Both the position numbers and the translations under genes were made by a program. A stretch of 64,000 nt of DNA from Bacteroides mediterraneensis (GTDB lineage Bacteria > Bacteroidota > Bacteroidia > Bacteroidales > Bacteroidaceae), in assembly GCF_016900355.1 (NCBI RefSeq), contig NZ_JACJKA010000012.1, forward strand, positions 35,304 to 99,303. Direction: 5' to 3'. Position 1 is the first letter of the stretch. Each line of letters opens with the position of its first letter. Positions 39,130-47,712 of this stretch are shown in pieces. Below the pieces are notes generated by a model. It made no database searches. It was not told where the DNA came from and saw nothing but the letters and a program-made list of their open reading frames with translations.

Positions 39130-39360
39130 TTAATGAAGGTAGCCGCCATCTATCTTGAACTTCAAGATAAACTCTCCCTGTAATATTTCCACTGGAGCAA
39201 TGTGCATATCCTTGCATGACTCCAAGTAAAGCTTAACAGCTTCCTTCATATTCTTCTCGATTTCTTTTACATCGTTACCAACAGTCATTACCGGAGCACC
39301 TTCAATATAGGCACTAAGATTATTTCCAGCATTTTCAACTATTACTTCAACAGCTTTCAT
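39130..39360 (-). CDS. HicB-like antitoxin family protein
   Basis: 76 residues from MKAVEVIVENAGNNLSAYIEG, a HicB fold with EIEKNMKEAVKLYLE helix. It lacks the C-terminal DNA-binding part and no HicA partner is adjacent. It follows the HigA-like gene by one base, so it belongs to that operon. Confidence 0.75.
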   Translation of the reverse strand: MKAVEVIVENAGNNLSAYIEGAPVMTVGNDVKEIEKNMKEAVKLYLESCKDMHIAPVEILQGEFILKFKIDGGYLH

Positions 39361-39361
39361 A

Positions 39362-39727
39362 TCAAACACCCAGCACTATATTAGCATCAATATTCAGTTT
39401 TTGACTAATTTCACGGGCAACCTTCAAAGTCGGTTCACATTTACCAGACATATAATCACTCAAACGTGAAGGACTGACACCTATCAATTTAGCCAAGGCT
39501 TTTTGGTTAAGCCCCATTTCATACATACGGAGCTTGAGAACATCCACAAGTGAGGGTTCTCCCAGTGCAAAATGTTCTTCTGAATAGTCGGCAACAAGGT
39601 TAGAAAGTAATTCCAACTCTATGCTATTAGGATCATCGAGAGGGGTTTCATCTGTAACCAGTGGAAGTAATTCCTCAACCCTTTTTACAGCCCAGTCGTA
39701 TTGAGCTTTTGTTTCTATTTTTGTCAT
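39362..39727 (-). CDS. higA: HigA-type antitoxin
   Basis: 121 residues. The N-terminus (AVKRVEELLPLVTDETP) is the HigA dimer part; the HTH LNQKALAKLIGVSPSRLSDYMSGK lies in the C-terminal half. It should bind the HigB toxin and repress the operon. Second gene after higB. Confidence 0.88.
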   Translation of the reverse strand: MTKIETKAQYDWAVKRVEELLPLVTDETPLDDPNSIELELLSNLVADYSEEHFALGEPSLVDVLKLRMYEMGLNQKALAKLIGVSPSRLSDYMSGKCEPTLKVAREISQKLNIDANIVLGV

Positions 39728-39764
39728 AGCTCTTGGTTAATCGGTAACCGCCGATTCGGTTTAA

Positions 39765-40061
39765 TTATAAAACTGAGCAATCAGCTATTTTATCATATTC
39801 AACATGAGTGCCAATGAAACGAATATAAACGAATTTTATAGTGAATTTTATAACCACAATCAACCTGTAATTATTCCCTTTAATATTAAATACATAATGT
39901 TGGTTCCCTACATTATCCACACTATTAAAGGTCTTTTTTACATCAGCAAAGCAAGTCCATTCGCTTTTCTTGACTATAGTAGTCCATTCTTGTAAAGCTA
40001 CCTTTGCATCAGGATGCGTTTCTGCATATTCCTTTATAGCTTGTTCTGTAAATATTCTCAT
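39765..40061 (-). CDS. higB: HigB-type toxin (RelE superfamily)
   Basis: 98 residues. NQHYVFNIKGNNYRLIVVIKF and VYIRFIGTHVEYDKI are the signature of HigB mRNA interferases, which cut mRNA at the ribosome. First gene of a higB-higA-hicB-like operon. Confidence 0.9.
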   Translation of the reverse strand: MRIFTEQAIKEYAETHPDAKVALQEWTTIVKKSEWTCFADVKKTFNSVDNVGNQHYVFNIKGNNYRLIVVIKFTIKFVYIRFIGTHVEYDKIADCSVL

Positions 40062-40435
40062 TAGGTTTACTCAATTATCATATTGCAAAACTAAGAAAAA
40101 AAATTCTATTCTTCAAAATTAAATTCCATTATCTATAACCGTAAAAATAGCGATACCTTGAAAGATACCGCTATTCAATTAGTCAATATTTTAGTTAGTT
40201 GATTTTATATAAATCCCGTAATTTTTCTGACTTGATTATTCTATTCTTCAGATTTACTACCGGTTCTTTTAAGAGAAGAAAGCTGTCTCTGTTTAACGTG
40301 CAGCGTCAATGTCGTGGTTATTTCTTTAAGGTTATCTTATTTCAGAAGCTGCTTACCTTTCATAGAAAACTGAACCGCTCAGCACAAACTATCCCCCTTT
40401 TTTCGTAACTTCGCAAAAACCTAAACCAAACTCTT
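40062..40435. other. Gap between higB and the small lipoprotein gene
   Basis: 374 bases. It contains a hairpin (AATAGCG/CGCTATT, about 40146-40176), probably a terminator, and a TAACTTCG box near 40402 as a possible -7 for the lipoprotein. No gene seen. Confidence 0.4.
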
Positions 40436-40633
40436 ATGAAAGCAAAGTTACTGATTGCCCTGTTCGGTCTGCTGCTCAGCCTGGGCACTACTTCGTGCGT
40501 AGTTCATCGCCATACTCCTAAACCTCCTCACAAGAAAGAAGCTCCCCACCGTCATGCCAAGAAGAAACACGGCAAGAAACCGGCCAAGTTCAAAGGTCCG
40601 GGACACCGTAAACCGCTTCCTCCACAAGCCTGA
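40436..40633 (+). CDS. Small basic, histidine-rich lipoprotein
   Basis: 65 residues. Signal peptide with lipobox LGTTSC (Cys21), then VVHRHTPKPPHKKEAPHRH and a lysine/proline-rich end. The histidines might bind metal. No recognised family. Confidence 0.65.
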   Translation: MKAKLLIALFGLLLSLGTTSCVVHRHTPKPPHKKEAPHRHAKKKHGKKPAKFKGPGHRKPLPPQA

Positions 40634-40711
40634 AAAACAGAAATTCCCCCCATCGGACCAGCCCTCAGCGGAGGCGTCCGAAGGGGAAAGAAAAGAAATA
40701 ACTATTCTTTT

Positions 40712-40747
40712 TAGTTATTTAACTATGAAAATTAGTTTATAAACTAA
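40712..40747. promoter_or_regulatory. Candidate BlaI operators
   Basis: The perfect palindrome TTAGTTTATAAACTAA (40732-40747) and the near palindrome TAGTTATTTAACTA (40712-40725) lie just upstream of the BlaI-like gene. Dyads of this kind are BlaI/MecI-type targets. Confidence 0.6.
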
Positions 40748-40784
40748 AAGTTTTAGTTATTTGCGGTAACCAAATGAAACGGAT

Positions 40785-41159
40785 ATGAAAACTCTTACCG
40801 CCAAAGAAGAAGAAATCATGGGATTTTTCTGGGAGAAAGGCCCCATGTTCGTCAAGCAGCTGGTGGAACTCTACGATGAACCCCGGCCGCATTTCAATAC
40901 CCTGTCCACCATTGTGCGGGGACTGGAAGAGAAGGGTTACCTATCGCACACGGCCTTCGGCAACACTTACCAGTATTATGCCACCGTGAGTCGCGACGAC
41001 TTCAGCCGCCGCACGCTGCGCGGAGTTATCAGCAAATACTTCAATAACTCTTATTTAGGCGCCGTCTCCTCGCTGGTGAAGGAAGAAGACATCTCGCTGA
41101 AGGAACTCAAGGAGCTCATCCGTCAAGTGGAAGAGGGAGAGCAGGAAAAACCACAGTAA
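40785..41159 (+). CDS. BlaI/MecI-family repressor
   Basis: 124 residues. LTAKEEEIMGFFWEKGPMFVKQLVELY and TVRGLEEKGYLSHTAFGNTYQYY-like winged helix (STIVRGLEEKGYL) are typical of BlaI, here paired with an M56 sensor 13 bases downstream. It should dimerise on the dyads upstream and be relieved when the sensor is activated. Confidence 0.93.
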   Translation: MKTLTAKEEEIMGFFWEKGPMFVKQLVELYDEPRPHFNTLSTIVRGLEEKGYLSHTAFGNTYQYYATVSRDDFSRRTLRGVISKYFNNSYLGAVSSLVKEEDISLKELKELIRQVEEGEQEKPQ

Positions 41160-41172
41160 CACTTCTCGGCTT

Positions 41173-42831
41173 ATGGGAACCTTTTTAGTCTACATACTCA
41201 AATCGGCCGTCTGCCTGGCGGTGTTCTACTTGTTCTATCGCCTGCAGCTCAGCAAGGAGACTTTCCACCGCTTCAACCGGATAGCCTTGCTGGGAGTGAT
41301 GGTGCTCTCGTGCCTGCTGCCGCTGATACAGATTACGGTCAAGGAGGCTTCTCCGGTAAACATGCAAGTGATGTCGATGGAGGACTTGTTGCTGATGTAC
41401 CAGTGGAACAATGGGGCGACGATAGTAGAAGAGGGGAGCCACACGCTCCGCTGGCAGGAAATGCTGGTACTGGTCTACTTTGCGGGACTGCTGTTCGTCA
41501 TGGTTCGTCACCTTTGGTCGTTGGGACGCATGCTCTTCCTCATTCGCCACAGCCGATGCGAGAAGCTGGATCACGGCGTCCGGCTGGTAGTACATCAGCG
41601 CGACATCGCGCCCTTTAGCTGGATGCGCTACATCGTGATTTCAGAAACCGACCTGAAGGAAGGAGGACACTACATCCTGGTGCATGAACAGGCCCACATC
41701 CGTCTTCGCCATTCATGGGATTTGCTGCTGACCGAGCTCTGTGCCTGGGTACAATGGTTCAATCCGGCTATCTGGCTGCTCAAACAGGAGCTGCAAAACA
41801 TCCACGAATACGAGGCCGACGAGGAAGTGCTCCGTCAGGGCATCCAAGCGAAAGAATATCAAATGTTATTAATAAAAAAAGCCGTTGGCGCAAGGCTCTA
41901 CTCTATTGCCAACAGCTTTAATCACAGTTCACTTAAAAAACGTATCACTATGATGATTCGAAAAAAATCCAATCCGTGGGCACGTGCCAAGTACCTCTAT
42001 GTACTTCCGTTGGCAGCCGTTACCGTAGCTGCCTTTGCCCGTCCCGAAATCTCCCAACCGCTGGACGAGATTTCAAGTGTCAAAGTTAATGATTTATCGG
42101 CAGTTCTGGAAACGTATGCCGATAAAAATGTGTCGAACCCTGCCGAAAAGGAACTTCAGCTGAAGAAAGACAGCTCAGCCCAGAAAGTTGTGATGTCCGC
42201 CGCATCGGACAACCGGATTTTTGACGTGGTGGAACAAATGCCGGAATTTCCGGGCGGCATGCGTGCTGGTCTGGAGTTTATGGCACGCAATCTTAAGTAT
42301 CCCACCAAAGCACAGGAAGCAGGTAAGCAAGGACGAGTTATCGTACAGTTCATCGTGCAGAAGGACGGTTCGCTGAGTGATTTACACGTACTCCACCCGG
42401 TCGACCCGTGGCTGGATGCGGAAGCCATCCGGGTGATTGGCAGCATGCCGAAATGGAAACCGGGCATGCAGGACGGTCAGGCAGTTGCCGTGAAATTCAA
42501 CCTTCCGGTTACTTTCGCACTGGAGGGTCCCAAGAACAAGCCGCAGGCAGGGAAGGACGACGTAGTGGTAGTGGCTTATGGTACGGATTCGGATGCTCCG
42601 GCCGATGTGCCGACCATCCGGATGCATCAGAACGGCAAGGACGGTCTGGAAAAAGAGGGAGCATCGCCACTGGTGCTGATAGACGAAACAGAGGTCTCCA
42701 CTGAAACGATGAACAAACTCGACCCGCAGCAGATTGAGTCCATTACCGTATTAAAAGATGCGTCGGCCACGGCCAAATACGGCGAAAAAGGGAAAAATGG
42801 TGTGATTCTCATCACCACCAAAAAGAAGTAA
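41173..42831 (+). CDS. M56 (BlaR1-like) sensor peptidase with TonB and plug-like C-terminus
   Basis: 552 residues. N-terminal membrane segments, zinc motif HEQAH (about 171-175) of M56 peptidases, a further membrane segment near 285 (YLYVLPLAAVTVAAFA), a TonB C-terminal domain (FPGGMRAGLEF to FNLPVTF), and an end like the SusC/RagA plug (LVLIDE, QIESITVLKDASATAKYG, GVILITTKK). The last part is odd for a sensor. It may link envelope state to BlaI control. Operon with the repressor. Confidence 0.88.
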   Translation: MGTFLVYILKSAVCLAVFYLFYRLQLSKETFHRFNRIALLGVMVLSCLLPLIQITVKEASPVNMQVMSMEDLLLMYQWNNGATIVEEGSHTLRWQEMLVLVYFAGLLFVMVRHLWSLGRMLFLIRHSRCEKLDHGVRLVVHQRDIAPFSWMRYIVISETDLKEGGHYILVHEQAHIRLRHSWDLLLTELCAWVQWFNPAIWLLKQELQNIHEYEADEEVLRQGIQAKEYQMLLIKKAVGARLYSIANSFNHSSLKKRITMMIRKKSNPWARAKYLYVLPLAAVTVAAFARPEISQPLDEISSVKVNDLSAVLETYADKNVSNPAEKELQLKKDSSAQKVVMSAASDNRIFDVVEQMPEFPGGMRAGLEFMARNLKYPTKAQEAGKQGRVIVQFIVQKDGSLSDLHVLHPVDPWLDAEAIRVIGSMPKWKPGMQDGQAVAVKFNLPVTFALEGPKNKPQAGKDDVVVVAYGTDSDAPADVPTIRMHQNGKDGLEKEGASPLVLIDETEVSTETMNKLDPQQIESITVLKDASATAKYGEKGKNGVILITTKKK

Positions 42832-42833
42832 AA

Positions 42834-42959
42834 AAACGCACTTGCGCTTTAAGAAAAACACAAGTGCGTTTAAAGGAAAACGCCTTTGCGTTTGAAGTAA
42901 AACGTAAGGGCGTTTCAAACCAAACGCAAGGACGTTTTATCACAAACGTACTTGCGTTT
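42834..42959. repeat. Periodic dyad array A (six 16-bp units, 22-bp period)
   Basis: Units at 42834, 42856, 42878, 42900, 42922 and 42944, each an imperfect palindrome such as AAACGCCTTTGCGTTT or AAACGCAAGGACGTTT. Adjacent units pair with each other as well. It separates the convergent sensor and uxaA genes, so it may end transcription in both directions. Array B at 55104 has the same design. Confidence 0.85.
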
Positions 42960-42997
42960 TTTTATGGGTTTCAGCGAATTTTACAAACATCTGTTTA

Positions 42998-44491
42998 TCA
43001 AAGCGTTACTCCATTCTTAAAAATGGCGATTTCGCGATAGTTCTTCTTCTCGTTGTTCACAAACTCCCCGCTGGCCACCCGAATCACATAGTCGGTGAAA
43101 CGACGGCAGGTAGTCTCCATCGGTTCGTTTTCTACAATGACACCCGCATTGAAATCAATCCATCCGGGTTTCTGTGCCGCCAGATGAGAGTTGGTGGAAA
43201 TCTTCATCGTAGGCACGAAGGTACCAAAGGGGGTACCGCGCCCAGTAGTAAACAGCACGATGTGGCAGCCAGAAGCGGCAAGAGCCGTAGCGGCCACCAG
43301 GTCATTGCCCGGAGCCGAAAGCAGGTTGAGTCCCTTGGTCTGCAAGCGGTTTCCGTAGGCCATCACGCCCGACACGTAACTCTTGCCGCACTTCTGCGTG
43401 CAACCCAGGGCTTTCTCTTCGAGCGTGGAAATTCCGCCCGCCTTGTTGCCCGGCGAAGGATTCTCGCCCACAGGCTCCCCGTGGGAAAGGAAATATTCCT
43501 TGAAGTCGTTAATCAGGCTGACCGTCTGCTGAAAGAGTTCCGGCGTGCGGCAACGATTCATCAGGATGGTTTCCGCCCCGAACATTTCAGGCACTTCCGT
43601 CAGCACCGAGGTACCTCCCTGCGCAATCAGGTAGTCGGAGAACCTGCCCAGTAGGGGATTGGCCGTAATGCCGGAGAAGCCGTCAGAGCCGCCGCATTTC
43701 AATCCCACACGCAGCTCGGAGAGAGGCACATCCGTACGCTCGTCCTGACAGCACTTGGCATACAGTTCACGCAGGATGCGCATGCCTTCCTCGTATTCAT
43801 CGTCCACCTTTTGCGCCACCAGGAAACGGATGCGGTCTTCGTCGTACGGACCGATGAATTCCTGGAACACGTCGGGCTGGTTGTTCTCGCATCCCAAACC
43901 CACTACCAGCACGGCTCCGGCATTGGGATGCAGCACCATGTCGCGCAGAATCTTCTTTGTGTTCTCGTGGTCTTCGCCCAACTGCGAACAACCGTAGTTG
44001 TGAGGAAAAGCCACGATGGCATCCACTCCCTTGCCGCCGTCCGTCTCACGGCGGAGTCCTTCGGCCAGCTGGTTGACGATGCCGTTCACACAGCCCACGG
44101 TGGGGATAATCCAAATCTCGTTACGTACTCCCACATCCCCGTTGCGGCGACGGTAGCCCTTGAATGTGCGATGCTCCACGGCGATGTCTGTATGTACTTC
44201 CACCGGTGTATAGGTATAATCCAGCAGCCCCGCCAAGTTGGTCTTGATATCCTTTTCGCTTACCCAAGTACCTTCGGGCACGTCCTTCATCACGCGACCG
44301 ATAGGGTAGCCGTATTTAATGACATTTTCTCCGGCACGGAAATCCTTCAGTGTCACCTTGTGTCCGGCGGGCACGTCCGTGCGCAGCGTAATAGTCCGCC
44401 CGTCTGCCTCGATGGTCTCTCCCGCACGAAGGGGAGCGATGGCCACCGCCACATTGTCGGCCGGATTGATTCGCAAGTAAGTTGTTTTCAT
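42998..44491 (-). CDS. uxaA: Altronate dehydratase
   Basis: 497 residues, full length for fused UxaA. The N-terminal SAF domain (RINPADNVAVAIAPLRAGE) is followed by the catalytic part with KCGGSDGFSGITANP and GCTQKCGKSYVSGVM. It converts D-altronate to 2-keto-3-deoxygluconate, the substrate of KdgK encoded divergently. It follows the LacI-type regulator by 20 bases. Confidence 0.95.
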   Translation of the reverse strand: MKTTYLRINPADNVAVAIAPLRAGETIEADGRTITLRTDVPAGHKVTLKDFRAGENVIKYGYPIGRVMKDVPEGTWVSEKDIKTNLAGLLDYTYTPVEVHTDIAVEHRTFKGYRRRNGDVGVRNEIWIIPTVGCVNGIVNQLAEGLRRETDGGKGVDAIVAFPHNYGCSQLGEDHENTKKILRDMVLHPNAGAVLVVGLGCENNQPDVFQEFIGPYDEDRIRFLVAQKVDDEYEEGMRILRELYAKCCQDERTDVPLSELRVGLKCGGSDGFSGITANPLLGRFSDYLIAQGGTSVLTEVPEMFGAETILMNRCRTPELFQQTVSLINDFKEYFLSHGEPVGENPSPGNKAGGISTLEEKALGCTQKCGKSYVSGVMAYGNRLQTKGLNLLSAPGNDLVAATALAASGCHIVLFTTGRGTPFGTFVPTMKISTNSHLAAQKPGWIDFNAGVIVENEPMETTCRRFTDYVIRVASGEFVNNEKKNYREIAIFKNGVTL

Positions 44492-44511
44492 ATAATTATA
44501 GTATGATCAGG

Positions 44512-45588
44512 TTATTCGTTGACGTGTGTATCAAAATAAAAGTCGAGATTCTCCGTTGTAATCAAGTTAATGGGCATGTAGTTACAATCTTTCACCTTCT
44601 TGCGTAGTATCAAGTAGTTGCACAAGCTTTCAATACTGTTGTACCCCTGCATTGTAGGCTGCTGGGCGATGATGAAGTCAATGCTTCCCGCCTTCAGGCA
44701 AGCCACGTTGCGGCGGAGCAAATCGTATCCCATCAGGTGGAAATCCTTACGCCCATGGCGCTGCATATATTCCCCAATGATATACGCTTTCGAGTTGAAA
44801 GTAATACCACACTTCACGTCGGGATGAGCGGCAAAGAACTCATCGAGCCGCGACGCATCTTCACCTGGCTGCTTGGCATAGAGGTTAAGTTCCCACATCT
44901 TCAGCTCCGGACAATGCTCTTTCATATACTCGTAGAATCCTTCCTCCCGGTGGAACTGCTGGTTAGACCCTAAATGTCCTTCGTTAATCTGTCGGAAGAT
45001 GACAATTTCGGTTTGTCCCTGCGCCAATAAGCGCAACATGCGGGCCGCGAAGTAACCGCTTCGCTGGGCATGCTGTCCGTAAAAGGCCAGCGGAGAAAGG
45101 CGAGGAATGTTGGAATCAATAAACACATAGGGAATACCTGCCTCCTGCAAACGGACGACAAAACGCTCGGTTTCAGTTTCGATGGCAGGCGAGAGGATGA
45201 CTCCGTCGGGCTGCTCGTCAAGAATGCGCATCCCTGCTTCGGCAAAAGCACCCGCTTCATACTGGTCGTAATAGAAAGCTGACAATGACACATTGAAGTC
45301 AGAAAAACGAATTACAGCCTGCTGCATGCCGTGTTCCACATCTGTCCAGTAATCTCCCTCATGATGGGAGGGGAGCAGAGAAACAAACCTATATTTCTTG
45401 TTTGAAGCCAGTGCACTGGCATACATGTTGGGCTGATAATTCAGCTTCTGTAATATTTCTTCCACCTTGACACGGCTGGAAGCAGACACTCCGCTCCGCG
45501 AATGAAGCACACGGTCCACTGTTCCTACCGATACCCCAGCCATCCGAGCGATATCTTTGATTCGGATTCTATCTTGCTGTTTTTCCAT
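44512..45588 (-). CDS. LacI-family regulator of hexuronate genes
   Basis: 358 residues from MEKQQDRIRIKDIAR. HTH IRIKDIARMAGVSVGTVDRVLH and a periplasmic-binding-like sensor domain. It probably responds to a hexuronate intermediate and binds the palindrome at 45694-45711 before kdgK. Start chosen at the canonical HTH beginning; the longer frame crosses the promoter region. Confidence 0.92.
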   Translation of the reverse strand: MEKQQDRIRIKDIARMAGVSVGTVDRVLHSRSGVSASSRVKVEEILQKLNYQPNMYASALASNKKYRFVSLLPSHHEGDYWTDVEHGMQQAVIRFSDFNVSLSAFYYDQYEAGAFAEAGMRILDEQPDGVILSPAIETETERFVVRLQEAGIPYVFIDSNIPRLSPLAFYGQHAQRSGYFAARMLRLLAQGQTEIVIFRQINEGHLGSNQQFHREEGFYEYMKEHCPELKMWELNLYAKQPGEDASRLDEFFAAHPDVKCGITFNSKAYIIGEYMQRHGRKDFHLMGYDLLRRNVACLKAGSIDFIIAQQPTMQGYNSIESLCNYLILRKKVKDCNYMPINLITTENLDFYFDTHVNE

Positions 45589-45666
45589 GCTTTCACCTTG
45601 ATTATATATTAAAAAACTCGTCGTGCAGTAAAATACCACTTTTTTCGATACAAATATATAACTTAT

Positions 45667-45697
45667 TTTGGTTTTTAAAAAATAAACCGTACCTTTG
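45667..45697 (+). promoter_or_regulatory. kdgK promoter
   Basis: TTTG (45667-45670), 19 bases, TACCTTTG (45690-45697): consensus Bacteroides promoter. The operator palindrome overlaps its -7 element. Confidence 0.8.
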
Positions 45698-45711
45698 TGT
45701 GCGCACACAAA
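45694..45711. promoter_or_regulatory. LacI-type operator, perfect 18-bp palindrome
   Basis: TTTGTGTGCGCACACAAA is perfectly symmetric with a central CG, as LacI-family operators often are. It overlaps the -7 box and transcription start of the kdgK unit. Confidence 0.8.
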
Positions 45712-45809
45712 GAGGATATTTTCAAAAATGGCAGGTGCCAGCTATCCCTTCTGCGAGGCAAACGAAAAACTACATTATTAACCATATAAGTATAAAATAT
45801 TATCTAGCC

Positions 45810-46832
45810 ATGGGAAAAATTGTGACTTTAGGCGAAATCATGCTGAGATTGTCTACACCGGGCAATACTCGCTTTGTTCAATCTGACAGCTTCGACGTAG
45901 TTTACGGCGGCGGTGAAGCCAACGTAGCAGTGAGCTGTGCCAACTACGGCCATGAGGCATATTTCGTAACCAAGCTGCCGAAACACGAAATCGGGCAGTC
46001 GGCTGTAAATGCCTTGCGCAGATACGGCGTGAAAACAGACTATATCACCCGCGGCGGCGACCGTGTAGGTATCTACTACCTGGAAACAGGTGCTTCCATG
46101 CGCCCCAGCAAAGTGATTTACGACCGTGCTCACTCAGCTATCGCTGAAGCAGATCCCTGCGACTTCGACTTCGATACCATCATGGAAGGAGCCGACTGGT
46201 TCCATTGGTCAGGCATCACTCCGGCCATCTCAGATAAGGCTGCCGAACTGACTCGTTTGGCTTGTGAAGCAGCAAAACGTCACGGAGTAACGGTTTCTGT
46301 TGACTTGAACTTCCGCAAGAAATTGTGGACAAAGGAAAAGGCACAGTCCATCATGCGCCCGCTGATGAAATATGTCGATGTTTGCATCGGCAACGAAGAA
46401 GATGCTGAACTCTGCCTGGGCTTCAAGCCGGATGCTGACGTAACAGGCGGAAAAACTGATGCAGAAGGCTACAAAGGCATCTTTACGGCCATGGCCAAAG
46501 AATTCGGCTTCAAGTACGTGGTTTCTACTTTGCGTGAGTCTTACTCGGCTACTCACAACGGCTGGAAGGCCATGATTTACAACGGCAAGGAATTCTATGT
46601 ATCCAAGCACTACGACATCGACCCGATTATCGACCGTGTGGGTGGAGGTGACTCTTTCTCAGGTGGTATCATCCACGGCTTGCTGACGAAACCGACTCAG
46701 GGTGAGGCGCTGGAATTCGCCGTAGCTGCTTCAGCCTTGAAGCACACTATCAACGGCGACTTCAACATGGTTTCGGTCGAGGAAGTAGAAGCTTTGGCAG
46801 GCGGTGACGCCAGCGGACGTGTACAACGATAA
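45810..46832 (+). CDS. kdgK: 2-keto-3-deoxygluconate kinase
   Basis: 340 residues from MGKIVTLGEIMLRLS. PfkB family: N-terminal GGGEANVA and C-terminal DRVGGGDSFSGG with the catalytic Asp. It phosphorylates KDG to KDPG. First gene of the kdgK-kdgA operon. Confidence 0.93.
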   Translation: MGKIVTLGEIMLRLSTPGNTRFVQSDSFDVVYGGGEANVAVSCANYGHEAYFVTKLPKHEIGQSAVNALRRYGVKTDYITRGGDRVGIYYLETGASMRPSKVIYDRAHSAIAEADPCDFDFDTIMEGADWFHWSGITPAISDKAAELTRLACEAAKRHGVTVSVDLNFRKKLWTKEKAQSIMRPLMKYVDVCIGNEEDAELCLGFKPDADVTGGKTDAEGYKGIFTAMAKEFGFKYVVSTLRESYSATHNGWKAMIYNGKEFYVSKHYDIDPIIDRVGGGDSFSGGIIHGLLTKPTQGEALEFAVAASALKHTINGDFNMVSVEEVEALAGGDASGRVQR

Positions 46833-46862
46833 TTTTACACACAGCCAATAAACCTTAAAGAA

Positions 46863-47531
46863 ATGGCTAAATTCGATAAAATTGCGGTGTTGGACAAGAT
46901 CGGTTCAACCGGCATGGTGCCTGTGTTTTATCACAAGGACGTAGAAATTGCAAAGAAAGTAGTAAAGGCCTGCTATGACGGCGGTGTTCGTGCATTTGAA
47001 TTTACCAACCGTGGCGACTTTGCACACGAAGTATTTGCCGAAGTAATGAAATTCGCACTCAAGGAATGTCCGGAAATGGCTCTGGGAGTGGGCTCAGTAG
47101 TAGATCCGGCTACGGCAGCCCTTTACATCCAGCTGGGTGCCAACTTTGTGGTAGGTCCGCTTTTCAACCCTGAAGTGGCCAAGGTCTGCAACCGACGCCT
47201 GATTCCTTACACGCCGGGATGCGGCAGCGTATCTGAAGTAGGCTTCGCTCAGGAACTGGGATGTGACCTCTGCAAGATTTTCCCGGGCGACGTGCTGGGC
47301 CCGAAACTGGTAAAAGGAATGCTGGCTCCGATGCCGTGGTCTAAGTTGATGGTGACCGGCGGGGTAGAACCGACTCAGGAGAATCTGACTGCTTGGATTA
47401 AGGCCGGCGTATTCTGCGTGGGCATGGGTTCCAAACTCTTCCCGAAAGACAAGGTAGCCGCTGAAGACTGGGCATACGTGACCGACAAGTGCAAGGAAGC
47501 ACTGGGTTATATTGCCGAAGCTCGCAAATAA
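46863..47531 (+). CDS. kdgA: KDPG/KHG aldolase
   Basis: 222 residues. [12 protein letters not shown], the Schiff-base lysine region ([12 protein letters not shown]) and [10 protein letters not shown] are typical of KDPG aldolases. It splits KDPG into pyruvate and glyceraldehyde 3-phosphate, completing the pathway begun by UxaA and KdgK. Confidence 0.93.
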   Translation: MAKFDKIAVLDKIGSTGMVPVFYHKDVEIAKKVVKACYDGGVRAFEFTNRGDFAHEVFAEVMKFALKECPEMALGVGSVVDPATAALYIQLGANFVVGPLFNPEVAKVCNRRLIPYTPGCGSVSEVGFAQELGCDLCKIFPGDVLGPKLVKGMLAPMPWSKLMVTGGVEPTQENLTAWIKAGVFCVGMGSKLFPKDKVAAEDWAYVTDKCKEALGYIAEARK

Positions 47532-47565
47532 GACAAGATTCATTTTGTTTAAAGGTGTATAAGTG

Positions 47566-47606
47566 AAAAGCCTCGCAACGCACACTAAGGCATTGCGAGG
47601 CTTTTT
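47566..47606 (+). terminator. Terminator after kdgA
   Basis: AAAAGCCTCGCAA pairs with TTGCGAGGCTTTT, loop of about 15 bases, ending in T5. Confidence 0.9.
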
Positions 47607-47712
47607 CATACCCACACGCAATAGAATATTCATGAAAAAATACAAAAACGATGCTCGCTGCATGGATATGTGGACAGAAAATCCTATCTTTGCGTGAAAT
47701 TTTTCGCGAAAT

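Noticed and set aside
39130..39360. HicA toxin beside the HicB-like gene
   Set aside because: The neighbouring gene is a HigA-type HTH protein and no short HicA frame with its histidine motif is seen.
42834..42959. CRISPR array from regularly spaced repeats
   Set aside because: Repeats are 16 bp with 6-bp spacing, are themselves palindromic, alternate in form, and no cas gene is present.
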